NCBI RefSeq assembly: GCF_016863195.1
Contig: NZ_BOOK01000032.1
Location: forward strand, 62,001-126,000
Length of the DNA stretch: 64,000 bases
Reading direction: 5' to 3'
From: Paraplanobispora takensis
Lineage (GTDB): Bacteria > Actinomycetota > Actinomycetes > Streptosporangiales > Streptosporangiaceae
Shown: positions 26,273 to 35,253 of the stretch, one piece after another
How the letters are laid out: each line of letters begins with the position of its first letter
Numbering within the stretch: the first letter of the stretch is position 1
The notes under the pieces: generated by a model
Told to the model about the DNA's origin: nothing
Databases searched by the model: none
What the model saw: the letters and a program-made list of their open reading frames with translations, nothing else
Made by a program: the position numbers and the translations under genes

Positions 26273-26887
26273 GTGAGACGCATAGTGCGGTACGCGCGCG
26301 ATGCGGCCGTGACCGTCCTCGTCCTCGCCGTCCTGGGGGCCGCCGCCGGTGTCCTGTGGTCGTTGCTGGCACCCCGCCCGCCGTACGTCGTGACGGACAG
26401 GGGCCCGCTGCTGGCCGATCCCTCGACCCAGGCGCTCATCGCCGCCGACGGCTGGTTCGCGCTCGTCACGGGCGTGCTGGGGCTGGCGTGCGGCGCCGTG
26501 GGCCACCGCCTGTCGCGCCGGACCCACCCGGCCGTCATGCCACTCGCGCTGACCGCGGGCGGCCTGCTGGCCGCCTGTCTCGCCCTGTGGGTCGGCGGGG
26601 CGGTGAGCATCGGCGCCGTGACCGTGGCCGCGGCCGGTGTGCAGGTCCCCGTGGTGCCGGGGCCGCTGCGGCTGACCGCGCAGGGCGTCCTCGTCGCCTG
26701 GCCGCTGTTCGCCGTCGGCCTGTGCTTCGCCCTGGAGGGGATCGCGGGCTACCGCGACTCGCCGCTGCGCCGCCCGTTCGGCGGGCACGACCACTTCGGA
26801 CCGCCCTCCCAGCCGCCGCCCGGACCGCCCTCCCAGCCGCCGTCCGGACCGCCTTCCGCGCCGCCGCGGGAGCCGGACGCTCCCTAG
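26273..26887 (+). CDS. DUF2567-type membrane protein
   Basis: The protein has 204 aa with four membrane segments (about 10-32, 62-82, 88-112 and 135-160) and a Pro-rich cytoplasmic tail of repeated PPSQPP/PPSGPP units. The N-terminal arrangement, with a TM, a short loop (RPPYVVTDRGPLLADPSTQ) and further TMs, matches the actinobacterial DUF2567 family of unknown function. It starts at GTG 26273, 86 bp divergent from murA. It runs convergent to the amidase gene, 13 bp apart. Confidence 0.75.
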   Translation: MRRIVRYARDAAVTVLVLAVLGAAAGVLWSLLAPRPPYVVTDRGPLLADPSTQALIAADGWFALVTGVLGLACGAVGHRLSRRTHPAVMPLALTAGGLLAACLALWVGGAVSIGAVTVAAAGVQVPVVPGPLRLTAQGVLVAWPLFAVGLCFALEGIAGYRDSPLRRPFGGHDHFGPPSQPPPGPPSQPPSGPPSAPPREPDAP

Positions 26888-26900
26888 GCGGTCACGGCCG

Positions 26901-28295
26901 TCACGTCAGGGCGGGCCGGTGGGAGCCGTGCCCGGTGGCCCGCTCGAAGGCGTGGGCCAGCCGCAGCACCCGCAGGTCGGCGAAGGGGCGCCCGACGATC
27001 TGCACGCCCACCGGCAGCCCCGCGGAGGTGAAGCCGCACGGCACCGACGCGGCGGGGGCGTGCAGCACGCTGACCCAGTAGGCCGAGCGCATCCACGCCA
27101 GATAGTCGGGCAGCTCCTCGCCGTTGATCTCGGTGACGTACGGCGCGTCCACCGGGAACGGCGGCACCTGGCTGACCGGTGCGATCAGGAAGTCGTAGGC
27201 GTCGAAGAAGTCGCTCATCCGCCGGTAGAGGCCGCTGCGCAGCCGTTCGGCGCGGGCCAGGTCCGCCCCGGTCACCGCGCGGCCCCGCTCGACGTTCCAG
27301 CGCACGTTCTCGCCCAGCTCCTCCTGCGGCAGGTCGCCGTAGGACAGCAGGTAGTACCACGCCCGATAGGTGCGGAAGGCCTCCTCGGCGTCGGACAGGT
27401 CGAGGTCGACCCGCTCGACGTGGGCCCCCAGCCCGGCCAGCACCGCCGGGGCGCCGGCGGTGACCTTGGCCGTCTCGGTGTCCACCGGCAGCCCGCCCAG
27501 GTCGGGGCTCCAGGCGATGCGCAGCCCGGTCAGGTCCAGCAGGTCCAGCGACTCGGTGAAGACGGCGCCGCTCTCGGCGATCGACAGCGGGGAGGACGGG
27601 TCGAAGCCGGCCACCACGCTCATCAGCAGGGTCAGGTCCTCCACGGTCCTGGCCATCGGCCCGGACACGCCCAGGGTGAACCAGGCGGCCGTCGGGGTGG
27701 GGGAGGGGACCCGCCCCGGGGTCGGCCGCAGCCCCACCACGTTGCAGAAGGAGGCCGGGTTGCGCAGCGACCCGCCCATGTCGGAGCCGTCGGCCAGCGG
27801 CACCATCCCGCAGGCCAGCGCCGCCGCGGCCCCGCCGCTGCTGCCGCCGGCCGAGCGCGACAGGTCGTAGGGGTTGCGGGTGGCGCCGAAGATCTCGTTG
27901 ACCGTGTGCGAGCCGGTGCCGAACTCGGGGGTGTTGGTCTTGCCGACCGTGATCGCCCCGGCCTCGCGCATGCGCCGGACGATCAGGGCGTCCCGCTCCG
28001 GCACGTGCCCGGCGAAGATCCGCGAGCCGTACGTGGTGCGGATGCCCGCGGTGTCGGTCAGGTCCTTGTAGGCGACCGGCAGCCCGTGCAGCGGCCCGCG
28101 CCACATGCCCTTGGCCAGGTCGCGGTCGGCGGCCCCGGCCTCGTCGAGGGCGCGCTCGGCCGTGAGCGTGACGATCGCGTTGACCCGGGGGTTGACCTCC
28201 TCGATGCGGCGCAGGTGGGCGTCGAGCAGTTCGGTCGCGCAGATCTGCCGGGTGCGCAGCAACTCCAGCATCTCGACGGCGGTCAGGTAGTGCAT
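26901..28295 (-). CDS. Amidase-signature-family hydrolase
   Basis: The protein has 464 aa from ATG 28295 (MHYLTAVEMLELLRTRQ). It has the Ser-cisSer-Lys triad: Lys in LPVAYKDLTDTAG, the Gly/Ser-rich signature SAGGSSGGAAAALACG containing the cis-Ser, and the nucleophile Ser in DMGGSLRNPASFC. Family members include aryl/acyl amidases, GatA and 6-aminohexanoate-cyclic-dimer hydrolase. The absence of gatB/gatC neighbours and the AEMLELL-type N-terminus make a stand-alone amidase most likely. The substrate cannot be told. Confidence 0.9.
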   Translation of the reverse strand: MHYLTAVEMLELLRTRQICATELLDAHLRRIEEVNPRVNAIVTLTAERALDEAGAADRDLAKGMWRGPLHGLPVAYKDLTDTAGIRTTYGSRIFAGHVPERDALIVRRMREAGAITVGKTNTPEFGTGSHTVNEIFGATRNPYDLSRSAGGSSGGAAAALACGMVPLADGSDMGGSLRNPASFCNVVGLRPTPGRVPSPTPTAAWFTLGVSGPMARTVEDLTLLMSVVAGFDPSSPLSIAESGAVFTESLDLLDLTGLRIAWSPDLGGLPVDTETAKVTAGAPAVLAGLGAHVERVDLDLSDAEEAFRTYRAWYYLLSYGDLPQEELGENVRWNVERGRAVTGADLARAERLRSGLYRRMSDFFDAYDFLIAPVSQVPPFPVDAPYVTEINGEELPDYLAWMRSAYWVSVLHAPAASVPCGFTSAGLPVGVQIVGRPFADLRVLRLAHAFERATGHGSHRPALT

Positions 28296-28384
28296 CCGTC
28301 CTCCCGATCCGTACGGCCCGCCCAGTCTGGCCGGGCGGCGGCGGCCGCGCCTCGGCAACCTTCGACAGAACTACCCGGAAGGCA

Positions 28385-28882
28385 CTACCCGGTACGGCCG
28401 ATGGAAGCCGTGACGGCCTGCGTGAGCCGTACCAGCTCGGCCGGGGCGGTCTCGATCTGCAGCCCGCGCCGCCCGGCGGAGAAGTAGACGGTGGGGAACT
28501 CCAGCGCGGAGGAGTCGACCACGGTCGGCAGCCGCCTGCGCTGCCCCAGCGGGCTGATGCCGCCCACCACGTAGCCGGTGACCCGCTCCACCTTGGCCGC
28601 CTCGGCCATCGCCGCCCGCTTGCCGCCCAGCGCCGCCGCGAACGCCTTGAGGTCCAGCTTGCCCGCCACCGGCACCACCGCGACGGCCAGCCCGCTCTCC
28701 ACCTCGGCCACGAGCGTCTTGAAGATCCTCTCGTACGGCACGCCGAGCGCGTCGGCCGCCTCCTCGCCGTAGGCCTGGGCGCCCGCGTCGTGCTCGTAGG
28801 GGTGCAGCGTGAACTCCACCCCGGCCTGGGTCAGCGCCACCGTCGCGGGGGTGCCCTGGCCCTTGGTGCCCTTCTTGCTCAT
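28385..28882 (-). CDS. ybaK: YbaK/EbsC-type Cys-tRNA(Pro) deacylase
   Basis: The protein has 165 aa from ATG 28882. It has the YbaK fold with the conserved Lys in FKTLVAEV, GGKRAAMAEAAKVERVTGY and the GISPLGQRRRLPTVVD motif. In the family these proteins hydrolyse Cys mischarged on tRNA-Pro, acting in trans. The gene is divergent from hisD across a 121-bp region. It is short, intact and similar in codon use to its neighbours. Confidence 0.9.
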   Translation of the reverse strand: MSKKGTKGQGTPATVALTQAGVEFTLHPYEHDAGAQAYGEEAADALGVPYERIFKTLVAEVESGLAVAVVPVAGKLDLKAFAAALGGKRAAMAEAAKVERVTGYVVGGISPLGQRRRLPTVVDSSALEFPTVYFSAGRRGLQIETAPAELVRLTQAVTASIGRTG

Positions 28883-29003
28883 GGAGGGCAGGGTAGAGCA
28901 TCCGGTGAATCTACAACGTAAAGGGCATGGTTCGTCACTCACGACGAATGTCCGGATAGTGGACAAGACCAGACCCGGTGCCCCGGCTCCGTAGACTGTA
29001 CGG

Positions 29004-30338
29004 GTGATTTCCCGTACCGACCTGCGCGGTGCCCTCCCCGAGGACCTGCGCGACGTGCTGCCCCGTGCCGAACTCGACGTCGAAGCCGCCCTGACGATGG
29101 TCCGGCCCATCTGCGAGGACGTGCATCATCGCGGGGTGGCCGCGGTCCGGGAGCTGACCGCCCGCTTCGACGGGGTGGAGCTGGAGTCCACCCGGGTGCC
29201 CGCCGAGGCGATCACCCGCGCGCTGGAGGAGCTCGACCCCCGGGTCCGCGCGGCCCTGGAGGAGTCCATCCGCCGGGCCCGCCTGGTCCACCGCGACCAG
29301 CGCCGCACCGACGTCACGACCCGGGTGGTGCCCGGCGGCACCGTCACCGAGCGCTGGGTGCCCGTCGAGCGCGTGGGCCTGTACGTCCCCGGCGGCCAGG
29401 CGGTCTATCCCTCCAGCGTGGTCATGAACGTCGTGCCCGCCCAGGAGGCGGGGGTGACCTCCCTGGCGGTGACCTCGCCGGCGCAGAAGGAGTTCGGCGG
29501 GCTGCCGCACCCGACCATCCTGGCCGCGTGCGCGCTGCTCGGGGTGGAGGAGGTCTACGCCGTCGGCGGCGCCCAGGCCGTGGCGATGTTCGCCTACGGC
29601 ACCGAGGAGTGCGCCCCGGTGACCATGGTCACCGGTCCCGGCAACATCTGGGTCGCCGCGGCCAAGCGCCTGCTCAAGGGCCGCATCGGCATCGACTCCG
29701 AGGCCGGGCCCACCGAGATCGCCGTCCTGGCCGACTCCACCGCCGACCCGGCGCACGTGGCGGCCGACCTGATCAGCCAGGCCGAGCACGACCAGATCGC
29801 CGCGGCGGTGCTGGTCACCGACTCGGTCGAGCTGGCCGAGGCCGTGGAGAAGGAACTGCCCGGCCAGGTGGCCGCGACCAAGCACTCCGAGCGCATCGCC
29901 ACGGCCCTGTCGGGCCGCCAGTCGGGCATCCTGCTGGTGGACGACATGGAGGCCGGGCTGCGCGTCGTGGACGCCTACGCCGCCGAGCACCTGGAGATCC
30001 ACACCGCCGACGCGCCCGCGCTGGCCGCCCGGGTCCGCAACGCCGGGGCGATCTTCGTCGGCACCTACGCGCCGGTCTCGCTCGGCGACTACCTCGCCGG
30101 GTCCAACCACGTGCTGCCCACCGGCGGCTGCGCCTGCCACTCCTCGGGACTGTCGGTGCAGACCTTCCTGCGCGGCATCCACGTCGTCGAATACACCCGC
30201 GAGGCCCTGGCCGGCGCCGCGGCCCACGTGTCGGTCCTGGCCGACGCCGAGGACCTGCCCGCGCACGGCGCGGCGGTCCGCGTCAGGTTCGCCGAGGGCG
30301 AGCTGGCCGAGCTCGGTGACTGGGAGGGGCGTTCATGA
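29004..30338 (+). CDS. hisD: Histidinol dehydrogenase
   Basis: The protein has 444 aa from GTG 29004. It catalyses the last two steps of histidine synthesis (histidinol to histidine, zinc- and NAD-dependent). The core motifs [28 protein letters not shown] and DHVLP-equivalent (SNHVLPT) and the zinc/catalytic residues in SQAEHDQIA are present. It is the first gene of the operon; its stop overlaps the hisC start by 4 nt. The 28883-29003 upstream region should hold the operon promoter; I see only a weak TAGACT -10-like element (28992-28997). Confidence 0.97.
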   Translation: MISRTDLRGALPEDLRDVLPRAELDVEAALTMVRPICEDVHHRGVAAVRELTARFDGVELESTRVPAEAITRALEELDPRVRAALEESIRRARLVHRDQRRTDVTTRVVPGGTVTERWVPVERVGLYVPGGQAVYPSSVVMNVVPAQEAGVTSLAVTSPAQKEFGGLPHPTILAACALLGVEEVYAVGGAQAVAMFAYGTEECAPVTMVTGPGNIWVAAAKRLLKGRIGIDSEAGPTEIAVLADSTADPAHVAADLISQAEHDQIAAAVLVTDSVELAEAVEKELPGQVAATKHSERIATALSGRQSGILLVDDMEAGLRVVDAYAAEHLEIHTADAPALAARVRNAGAIFVGTYAPVSLGDYLAGSNHVLPTGGCACHSSGLSVQTFLRGIHVVEYTREALAGAAAHVSVLADAEDLPAHGAAVRVRFAEGELAELGDWEGRS

Positions 30339-31405
30339 GGCTGCAGGACCTGCCCCTCCGTGAGGACCTGCGGGGGCGGACGCCGTACGGCGCCCCGCAG
30401 ATCGACGTCCCGGTGCGGCTCAACACCAACGAGAACCCCTACGGCCCCTCCGCCTCCCTGGTCACCGACCTGGCCGAGGCGGTGCGGCACACCGCGGCCG
30501 AGCTCAACCGCTATCCCGACCGCGACGCGCTCGGCCTGCGCGCGGAGCTGGCCGCCTATCTCGGCCACGGGCTGACGACCGGGCAGGTGTGGGCCGCCAA
30601 CGGCTCCAACGAGGTCATCCAGCAGATCCTGCAGGCCTTCGGCGGCCCGGGCCGCAGCGCGCTGGGCTTCGAGCCGTCCTACTCGATGCACCCGATCATC
30701 GCCGGTGGCACCTCCACCGAGTGGATCTCCGGGATGCGCGAGGAGGACTTCGGGATCGACCCGGACAAGGCGGTCGCCGTGATCGCCGAGCACCGGCCCG
30801 ACGTCGTCTTCCTGACCTCGCCCAACAACCCCACCGGCACCGCGCTCGACCCGGCGGTGATCGCCCGTGTCGTCGAGGCCGCGCCCGGCATGGTGGTGGT
30901 GGACGAGGCCTACTTCGAGTTCGCCCGCACCGGCACGCCGTCCGCGCTGACGCTGCTGCCGGACAACCCCCGGCTGATCGTCACCCGGACCATGTCCAAG
31001 GCGTTCGCGATGGCCGGCACCCGGCTGGGCTACCTCGCCGCCTGCCCGGCGGTGATCGAGGCCCTGCTGCTGGTGCGGCTGCCGTACCACCTGTCCACGC
31101 TCACCCAGACGGCGGCGCGCGTGGCGCTGGCGCACCGCGACGAGCTGCTCGGCACCGTCGACATGCTGCGCCGGGAGCGGGACGCCACGGTGGAGTGGCT
31201 GCGGGGCAGGGGACTGACGGTGGCCGACTCCGACGCCAACTTCGTGCTCTTCGGGCGTTTCCCCGACCGGCGCGCGGTGTGGGAGGGCCTGCTGGAGCGG
31301 GGGGTGCTGATCCGCGAGGTCGGCCCGCCCGAGTGGCTGCGGGTGTCCGTCGGTACGGCAGAGGAGATGGCGGCGTTCCGCGCCGCCCTGGAAGGGATCT
31401 TGTGA
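30335..31405 (+). CDS. hisC: Histidinol-phosphate aminotransferase
   Basis: The protein has 356 aa from ATG 30335. This PLP-dependent class I/II aminotransferase converts imidazole-acetol phosphate to histidinol phosphate. [11 protein letters not shown] at the N-terminus, [18 protein letters not shown] and the PLP lysine in [15 protein letters not shown] are all intact. It overlaps hisD by 4 nt and hisB by 1 nt, so the three are translationally coupled. Confidence 0.97.
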   Translation: MRLQDLPLREDLRGRTPYGAPQIDVPVRLNTNENPYGPSASLVTDLAEAVRHTAAELNRYPDRDALGLRAELAAYLGHGLTTGQVWAANGSNEVIQQILQAFGGPGRSALGFEPSYSMHPIIAGGTSTEWISGMREEDFGIDPDKAVAVIAEHRPDVVFLTSPNNPTGTALDPAVIARVVEAAPGMVVVDEAYFEFARTGTPSALTLLPDNPRLIVTRTMSKAFAMAGTRLGYLAACPAVIEALLLVRLPYHLSTLTQTAARVALAHRDELLGTVDMLRRERDATVEWLRGRGLTVADSDANFVLFGRFPDRRAVWEGLLERGVLIREVGPPEWLRVSVGTAEEMAAFRAALEGIL

Positions 31406-32016
31406 TGAGTCTTGCCGGAGGCGGGCCGCGCGTCGGCCGCGTCGAGCGCGCCACCAAGGAGACCTCGGTGCTGGTCGAGGTGAACCTCGACGGCACCGGC
31501 GTGGTCGAGGTGTCCACCGGCGTCGGGTTCTACGACCACATGCTGAACCAGCTCGGCAAGCACGGGCTGTTCGACCTGACGGTGAAGACCGAGGGCGACC
31601 TGCACATCGACTCGCACCACACGATCGAGGACACGGCGATCGCGCTGGGCGTCGCGTTCCGCGAGGCGCTGGGCGACAAGTCGGGCATCCGGCGGTTCGG
31701 CAGCGCGTCGTGCCCCCTGGACGAGTCCCTCGCCCAGGTCACCGTCGACCTGTCCGGCCGGCCGTACCTCGTGCACAGCGAGCCCGAGAACATGGCCCCG
31801 ATGATCGGCCCCGACTACGACACGACGCTGACCCGGCACATCCTGGAGTCCTTCGTCGCGCACGCCGCCATCTGCCTGCATGTGCACGTGCCCTACGGCC
31901 GCAACGCCCACCACATCGTGGAGGCGCAGTTCAAGGCTCTGGCGCGGGCGCTGCGCGAGGCGTCGGAGCCGGACCCGCGGGCCAGCGGCGTGCCCAGCAC
32001 CAAGGGCGTGCTGTGA
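31405..32016 (+). CDS. hisB: Imidazoleglycerol-phosphate dehydratase
   Basis: The protein has 203 aa, the monofunctional type. The ATG at 31405 overlaps the hisC stop (TGATG). Duplicated metal-binding histidine motifs are present: GFYDHMLNQLGKHG with IDSHHTIED in the first half and ESFVAHAAICLHVHV with GRNAHHIVEA in the second. It dehydrates imidazoleglycerol phosphate. Confidence 0.97.
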   Translation: MSLAGGGPRVGRVERATKETSVLVEVNLDGTGVVEVSTGVGFYDHMLNQLGKHGLFDLTVKTEGDLHIDSHHTIEDTAIALGVAFREALGDKSGIRRFGSASCPLDESLAQVTVDLSGRPYLVHSEPENMAPMIGPDYDTTLTRHILESFVAHAAICLHVHVPYGRNAHHIVEAQFKALARALREASEPDPRASGVPSTKGVL

Positions 32017-32033
32017 GTGGCGACGGGTGACGG

Positions 32034-32189
32034 ATGACTGACAACTGGACGGCCATCGCGATGGCCTTCGTCGCCCTGTTCCTGGTGGGCGGCATCATCT
32101 CCTTCCTCAAACAGGGCCTGAAGAAGGGCGCGGTGCTGCTGGCCGCCCTCGCGGCCCTGGCGACCACGGCGGCGGTGCTCTGGTGGTGA
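32034..32189 (+). CDS. Small membrane protein inside the his operon
   Basis: A 51-aa product from ATG 32034 ([20 protein letters not shown]) has one or two hydrophobic segments separated by a basic turn (FLKQGLKKG), and ends in LWW. It lies between hisB (17 bp gap) and hisH, whose GTG start overlaps its end by 7 nt. A small ORF at this place is known in actinomycete his operons by recall; its function is unknown to me. The tight overlap with hisH supports that it is translated. Confidence 0.75.
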   Translation: MTDNWTAIAMAFVALFLVGGIISFLKQGLKKGAVLLAALAALATTAAVLWW

Positions 32190-32818
32190 AGAACATCACG
32201 GTCCTGGACTACGGTTCGGGCAATCTGCGCTCTGCGGAGCGCGCGCTGGCCCGGGTCGGCGCGAACGTCACGGTGACCGCCGACTACGAGGCGGCGATGG
32301 AGGCCGACGGCCTCGTCGTGCCGGGGGTCGGCGCGTTCGCCGCGTGCATGAGCGGGCTGAAGTCGGTGCACGGCGACCGGATCGTCGGCCGCCGCCTGTC
32401 GGCGGGGCGGCCGGTGCTCGGCATCTGCGTGGGCATGCAGATCCTGTTCGAGACCGGCGTGGAGCACGGCGTCACGACCGAGGGGTGCGGCGAGTGGCCC
32501 GGCACGGTCGAGCGCCTGGAGGCCCCGGTCCTGCCGCACATGGGCTGGAACACGGTCAAGGCGCCCGCCGAGTCGGTGCTGTTCGCCGGTCTCGACGCCG
32601 ACGCGCGGTTCTACTTCGTGCACTCCTACGGCGTGCGCAACTGGGAGCTGAAGGCCGGCCCCGGGTTCACCGACCCGCTGGTGACCTGGGCCGAGCACGC
32701 GGTGCCGTTCGTCGCCGCGGTGGAGAACGGCCCGCTGACGGCCACCCAGTTCCATCCGGAGAAGTCAGGTGACGCCGGGGCCCAGCTGCTGGCGAACTGG
32801 CTGGGGACCGTCGGGTGA
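32183..32818 (+). CDS. hisH: Imidazole glycerol phosphate synthase, glutaminase subunit
   Basis: The protein has 211 aa from GTG 32183 (a GTG at 32186 is the alternative). Triad-type class I glutaminase: nucleophile Cys in GICVGMQ, with His and Glu in TQFHPEKS. It delivers ammonia to HisF (34422), forming imidazoleglycerol phosphate and AICAR. It is coupled to the preceding small membrane protein gene. Confidence 0.97.
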   Translation: MVKNITVLDYGSGNLRSAERALARVGANVTVTADYEAAMEADGLVVPGVGAFAACMSGLKSVHGDRIVGRRLSAGRPVLGICVGMQILFETGVEHGVTTEGCGEWPGTVERLEAPVLPHMGWNTVKAPAESVLFAGLDADARFYFVHSYGVRNWELKAGPGFTDPLVTWAEHAVPFVAAVENGPLTATQFHPEKSGDAGAQLLANWLGTVG

Positions 32819-32891
32819 GCACGCGTCCGTGAGCGTCCCGACGAACCCGGCCGAACCCTTCCGACGTCCGATTGAACGCTGTGAATTGCCG

Positions 32892-32917
32892 ATGAGTCCC
32901 CGATGAGTCTCCGATGA
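32892..32917 (+). repeat. Three 11-bp ATGAGTC repeats forming overlapping mini-ORFs
   Basis: ATG codons at 32892, 32903 and 32914 are spaced 11 bp apart in a CCGATGAGTC-type repeat. The first two open 4-codon frames (Met-Ser-Pro-Arg and Met-Ser-Leu-Arg), each ending in a TGA that overlaps the next ATG as ATGA. The third is the start of the membrane protein gene. The pattern could allow stop-restart ribosome transfer, or be a chance short duplication. Confidence 0.55.
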
Positions 32918-33255
32918 GCAAGGAGCGGGCCCGCAGGCGGGCCGAGCGGGAGGCCGAGCAGGCCCGCCAGGCGGCCGTGCGCGCCGGGCGTGAGGCCCGG
33001 CGCGCCCGGCGGCGCGAGCGTGCGGGCCGGCTGGCCGCCCTGTTGCCGGGGCGGCCGGTCCGGATCGCCGGTCAGCGTGGCATCATGGCCCGTCGCCGCC
33101 GCACGCAGAACGGGGTCGTGGCGGTCCTGTTCCTCATCGTCCAGGTGATCGCCTGGCTGCTCTGGTCCTCGTGGTCGGCGCGGCTGGGCGTTCTCATCCT
33201 GTCCCTACTGCTGGTGCCGGTGCTGGTCACCGTCGCCTTTGACCGGAGGTCCTGA
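32914..33255 (+). CDS. Basic membrane protein of the his operon, unknown function
   Basis: The protein has 113 aa. The first 65 residues are extremely Arg/Ala/Glu-rich ([18 protein letters not shown]), likely a charged helix, followed by two adjacent hydrophobic segments (about 69-107) and a short FDRRS tail. It lies between hisH and priA, ending 4 bp before the priA ATG. I do not recognise the family. The topology suggests a membrane protein with a cytoplasmic basic N-terminus. Confidence 0.7.
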   Translation: MSKERARRRAEREAEQARQAAVRAGREARRARRRERAGRLAALLPGRPVRIAGQRGIMARRRRTQNGVVAVLFLIVQVIAWLLWSSWSARLGVLILSLLLVPVLVTVAFDRRS

Positions 33256-33259
33256 TCAG

Positions 33260-33979
33260 ATGTCGCTAGAGCTGCTGCCCGCCGTGGACGTCGCCGACGG
33301 CCAGGCGGTCCGCCTGGTGCAGGGCGAGGCCGGCACCGAGACCTCCTACGGCGACCCGCTGTCGGCGGCGCTGGCCTGGCAGGAGGCCGGGGCCGAGTGG
33401 ATCCACCTGGTCGACCTCGACGCCGCCTTCGGCCGGGGGTCGAACCGGGAGCTGCTCGCCTCGGTCGTGAAGGCGCTCGACATCAAGGTCGAGATGTCCG
33501 GGGGCATCCGCGACGACGCCTCGCTGGAGGCGGCGCTGGCCACCGGCTGCCGCCGGGTCAACATCGGCACCGCGGCCCTGGAGAACCCGGCCTGGTGCTC
33601 GAAGATCATCTCCGAGTACGGCGACCGCATCGCCATCGGCCTGGACGTGCGCGGCACCACCCTGGCCGCCCGCGGCTGGACCCAGGAGGGCGGCGACCTG
33701 TGGGAGGTGCTGGAGCGCCTGGAGGCCGACGGCTGCCCGCGTTACGTCGTCACCGACGTCACCAAGGACGGCACCCTCCGGGGCCCGAATCTGGAGCTGC
33801 TGCGCGAGGTCTGCGCCCGTACCGACAAGCCCGTGGTCGCCAGCGGAGGCGTTTCCTCCCTCGATGACCTGCGCGCTCTCGCTTCCCTGGTTCCGATCGG
33901 CATTGAGGGGGCAATCGTGGGCAAAGCCCTGTACGCCCAGGCCTTCACACTCGAGGAGGCCTTGGCGGCGGTTTCCTAG
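33260..33979 (+). CDS. priA: Bifunctional HisA/TrpF isomerase (PriA)
   Basis: The protein has 239 aa from ATG 33260 (GGAGGT lies about 10 nt upstream). The (beta-alpha)8 barrel has the general-acid/base Asp pair: [18 protein letters not shown] at strand 1 and [15 protein letters not shown] at strand 5. Family knowledge: actinobacteria lack a separate trpF, and PriA isomerises both ProFAR (His pathway) and PRA (Trp pathway). No trpF is present near the trp genes here (53418-56291), which agrees. The R-rich WTQEGGD loop is typical of PriA. Confidence 0.95.
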   Translation: MSLELLPAVDVADGQAVRLVQGEAGTETSYGDPLSAALAWQEAGAEWIHLVDLDAAFGRGSNRELLASVVKALDIKVEMSGGIRDDASLEAALATGCRRVNIGTAALENPAWCSKIISEYGDRIAIGLDVRGTTLAARGWTQEGGDLWEVLERLEADGCPRYVVTDVTKDGTLRGPNLELLREVCARTDKPVVASGGVSSLDDLRALASLVPIGIEGAIVGKALYAQAFTLEEALAAVS

Positions 33980-34005
33980 CTTTCCGCGCGCACAGAGGAG
34001 ACAGG

Positions 34006-34401
34006 GTGATTCACCGGACGGGTTCCAGGGTGTTCAGCGGGGGCGTATGGGAGGAACGGTACGGCTACGCCCGTGCGGTGGTCGCCGGCCCATGGGTGAT
34101 CGTTTCCGGCTGCACCGCGACCGTCGACGGTGAGGTCCTTCACGTCGGTAACCCCTACAAGCAGGCGCTCACGGCGTTCGGCGTCGCGCTGGACGCCATC
34201 GAGAAGGCGGGCCTGACGCGGCACGACGTCGTCAGGGTGCGCTACTTCGTGGTCGACGACGACCACTACGACGAGGTCGGCCGAGCCCATGCGGAGCTCT
34301 TCGGCCAGGTCCGCCCGACCTGCACCGGTGTGCGGGTGGCGGGCCTGATCGATCCCCGGATGCTGGTCGAGGTCGAGGTCGAGGCCTACAGAGAACGATA
34401 G
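34006..34401 (+). CDS. RidA/YjgF-family protein between priA and hisF
   Basis: The protein has 131 aa from GTG 34006. The YjgF/YER057c/UK114 fold is recognisable from [19 protein letters not shown], the AL..IE.AG motif and [16 protein letters not shown]. In true RidA, the catalytic Arg of the C-terminal RVEVE motif deaminates reactive enamines from PLP enzymes; here the equivalent position reads [10 protein letters not shown] with Arg missing, and only ARV.-like residues remain upstream ([13 protein letters not shown]). It may thus belong to the Rid5-7-like groups with another role. It sits inside the his operon, 26 bp after priA and 20 bp before hisF. Confidence 0.85.
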   Translation: MIHRTGSRVFSGGVWEERYGYARAVVAGPWVIVSGCTATVDGEVLHVGNPYKQALTAFGVALDAIEKAGLTRHDVVRVRYFVVDDDHYDEVGRAHAELFGQVRPTCTGVRVAGLIDPRMLVEVEVEAYRER

Positions 34402-34421
34402 ACAACGATGAGGAACCCCAC

Positions 34422-35192
34422 GTGAGCGTCGCTGTACGAGTGATCCCCTGCCTGGACGTGGACGCCGGGCGGGTGGTCAAGGGCGTCAACTTCGAGAACC
34501 TGCGCGACGCGGGCGACCCGGTCGAGCTGGCCCGGCGCTACGACGCCGAGGGGGCCGACGAGCTGACGTTCCTCGACATCACGGCGTCGAGCTCCGACCG
34601 CTCCACGATGTACGACGTGGTGCGCCGTACGGCCGAGCAGGTGTTCATCCCGCTGACGGTCGGCGGCGGGGTGCGCTCGGTGGAGGATGTGAACCTGCTG
34701 CTGCGGGCGGGGGCGGACAAGGTGTCGCTGAACACCGCCGCCATCGCCCGCCCGCAGCTGCTGACCGAGGCCTCGCGGCGGTACGGCGCGCAGTGCGTGG
34801 TGCTGTCGGTGGACGCCCGCCGGGTCGTGGACGGCCCGCCGACGCCCTCGGGCTTCGAGGTGACGACCCACGGCGGCCGGCGCGGCACCGGCATCGACGC
34901 GGTCGAGTGGGCCCGCCGGGGAGAGGAGCTGGGCGTGGGGGAGATCCTGCTCAACTCCATGGACGGCGACGGCACCCGCGACGGCTACGACCTGGAGATG
35001 ATCCGCGCGGTGCGCGCGGCCGTCTCCGTCCCGGTGATCGCCAGCGGCGGCGCGGGCGCGCTGGAGCACTTCCCCCCGGCGGTCGAGGCGGGGGCGGACG
35101 CGGTCCTGGCGGCGTCGGTGTTCCACTTCGGCCAGCTCAAGATCTCCGACGTGAAGGAGACCCTCCGCGCGGCCGGTCACCCCGTCCGCTGA
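34422..35192 (+). CDS. hisF: Imidazole glycerol phosphate synthase, cyclase subunit
   Basis: The protein has 256 aa from GTG 34422. The barrel has catalytic Asp in [18 protein letters not shown] and in [14 protein letters not shown], and phosphate-binding GGGVRS and [10 protein letters not shown]. It cyclises PRFAR with ammonia from HisH. It is the last gene of this his operon; a strong bidirectional hairpin follows at 35211-35245. hisI is 16 kb away at 51171, and hisG/hisE are not in the window. Confidence 0.97.
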   Translation: MSVAVRVIPCLDVDAGRVVKGVNFENLRDAGDPVELARRYDAEGADELTFLDITASSSDRSTMYDVVRRTAEQVFIPLTVGGGVRSVEDVNLLLRAGADKVSLNTAAIARPQLLTEASRRYGAQCVVLSVDARRVVDGPPTPSGFEVTTHGGRRGTGIDAVEWARRGEELGVGEILLNSMDGDGTRDGYDLEMIRAVRAAVSVPVIASGGAGALEHFPPAVEAGADAVLAASVFHFGQLKISDVKETLRAAGHPVR

Positions 35193-35210
35193 GCGGGACC
35201 CGGCGGCCCC

Positions 35211-35245
35211 GCGGCCCGGGACCCCGCGAACCGGTCCCGGGCCGC
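35211..35245. terminator. Perfect 13-bp hairpin between convergent hisF and APH-like gene
   Basis: GCGGCCCGGGACC (35211-35223) and GGTCCCGGGCCGC (35233-35245) pair perfectly around a 9-nt loop. There is no U tract on either strand, the usual form of actinomycete terminators. It lies between the hisF stop and the stop of the gene on the opposite strand, so it can serve both. Confidence 0.75.
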
Positions 35246-35253
35246 GAGGGGTC

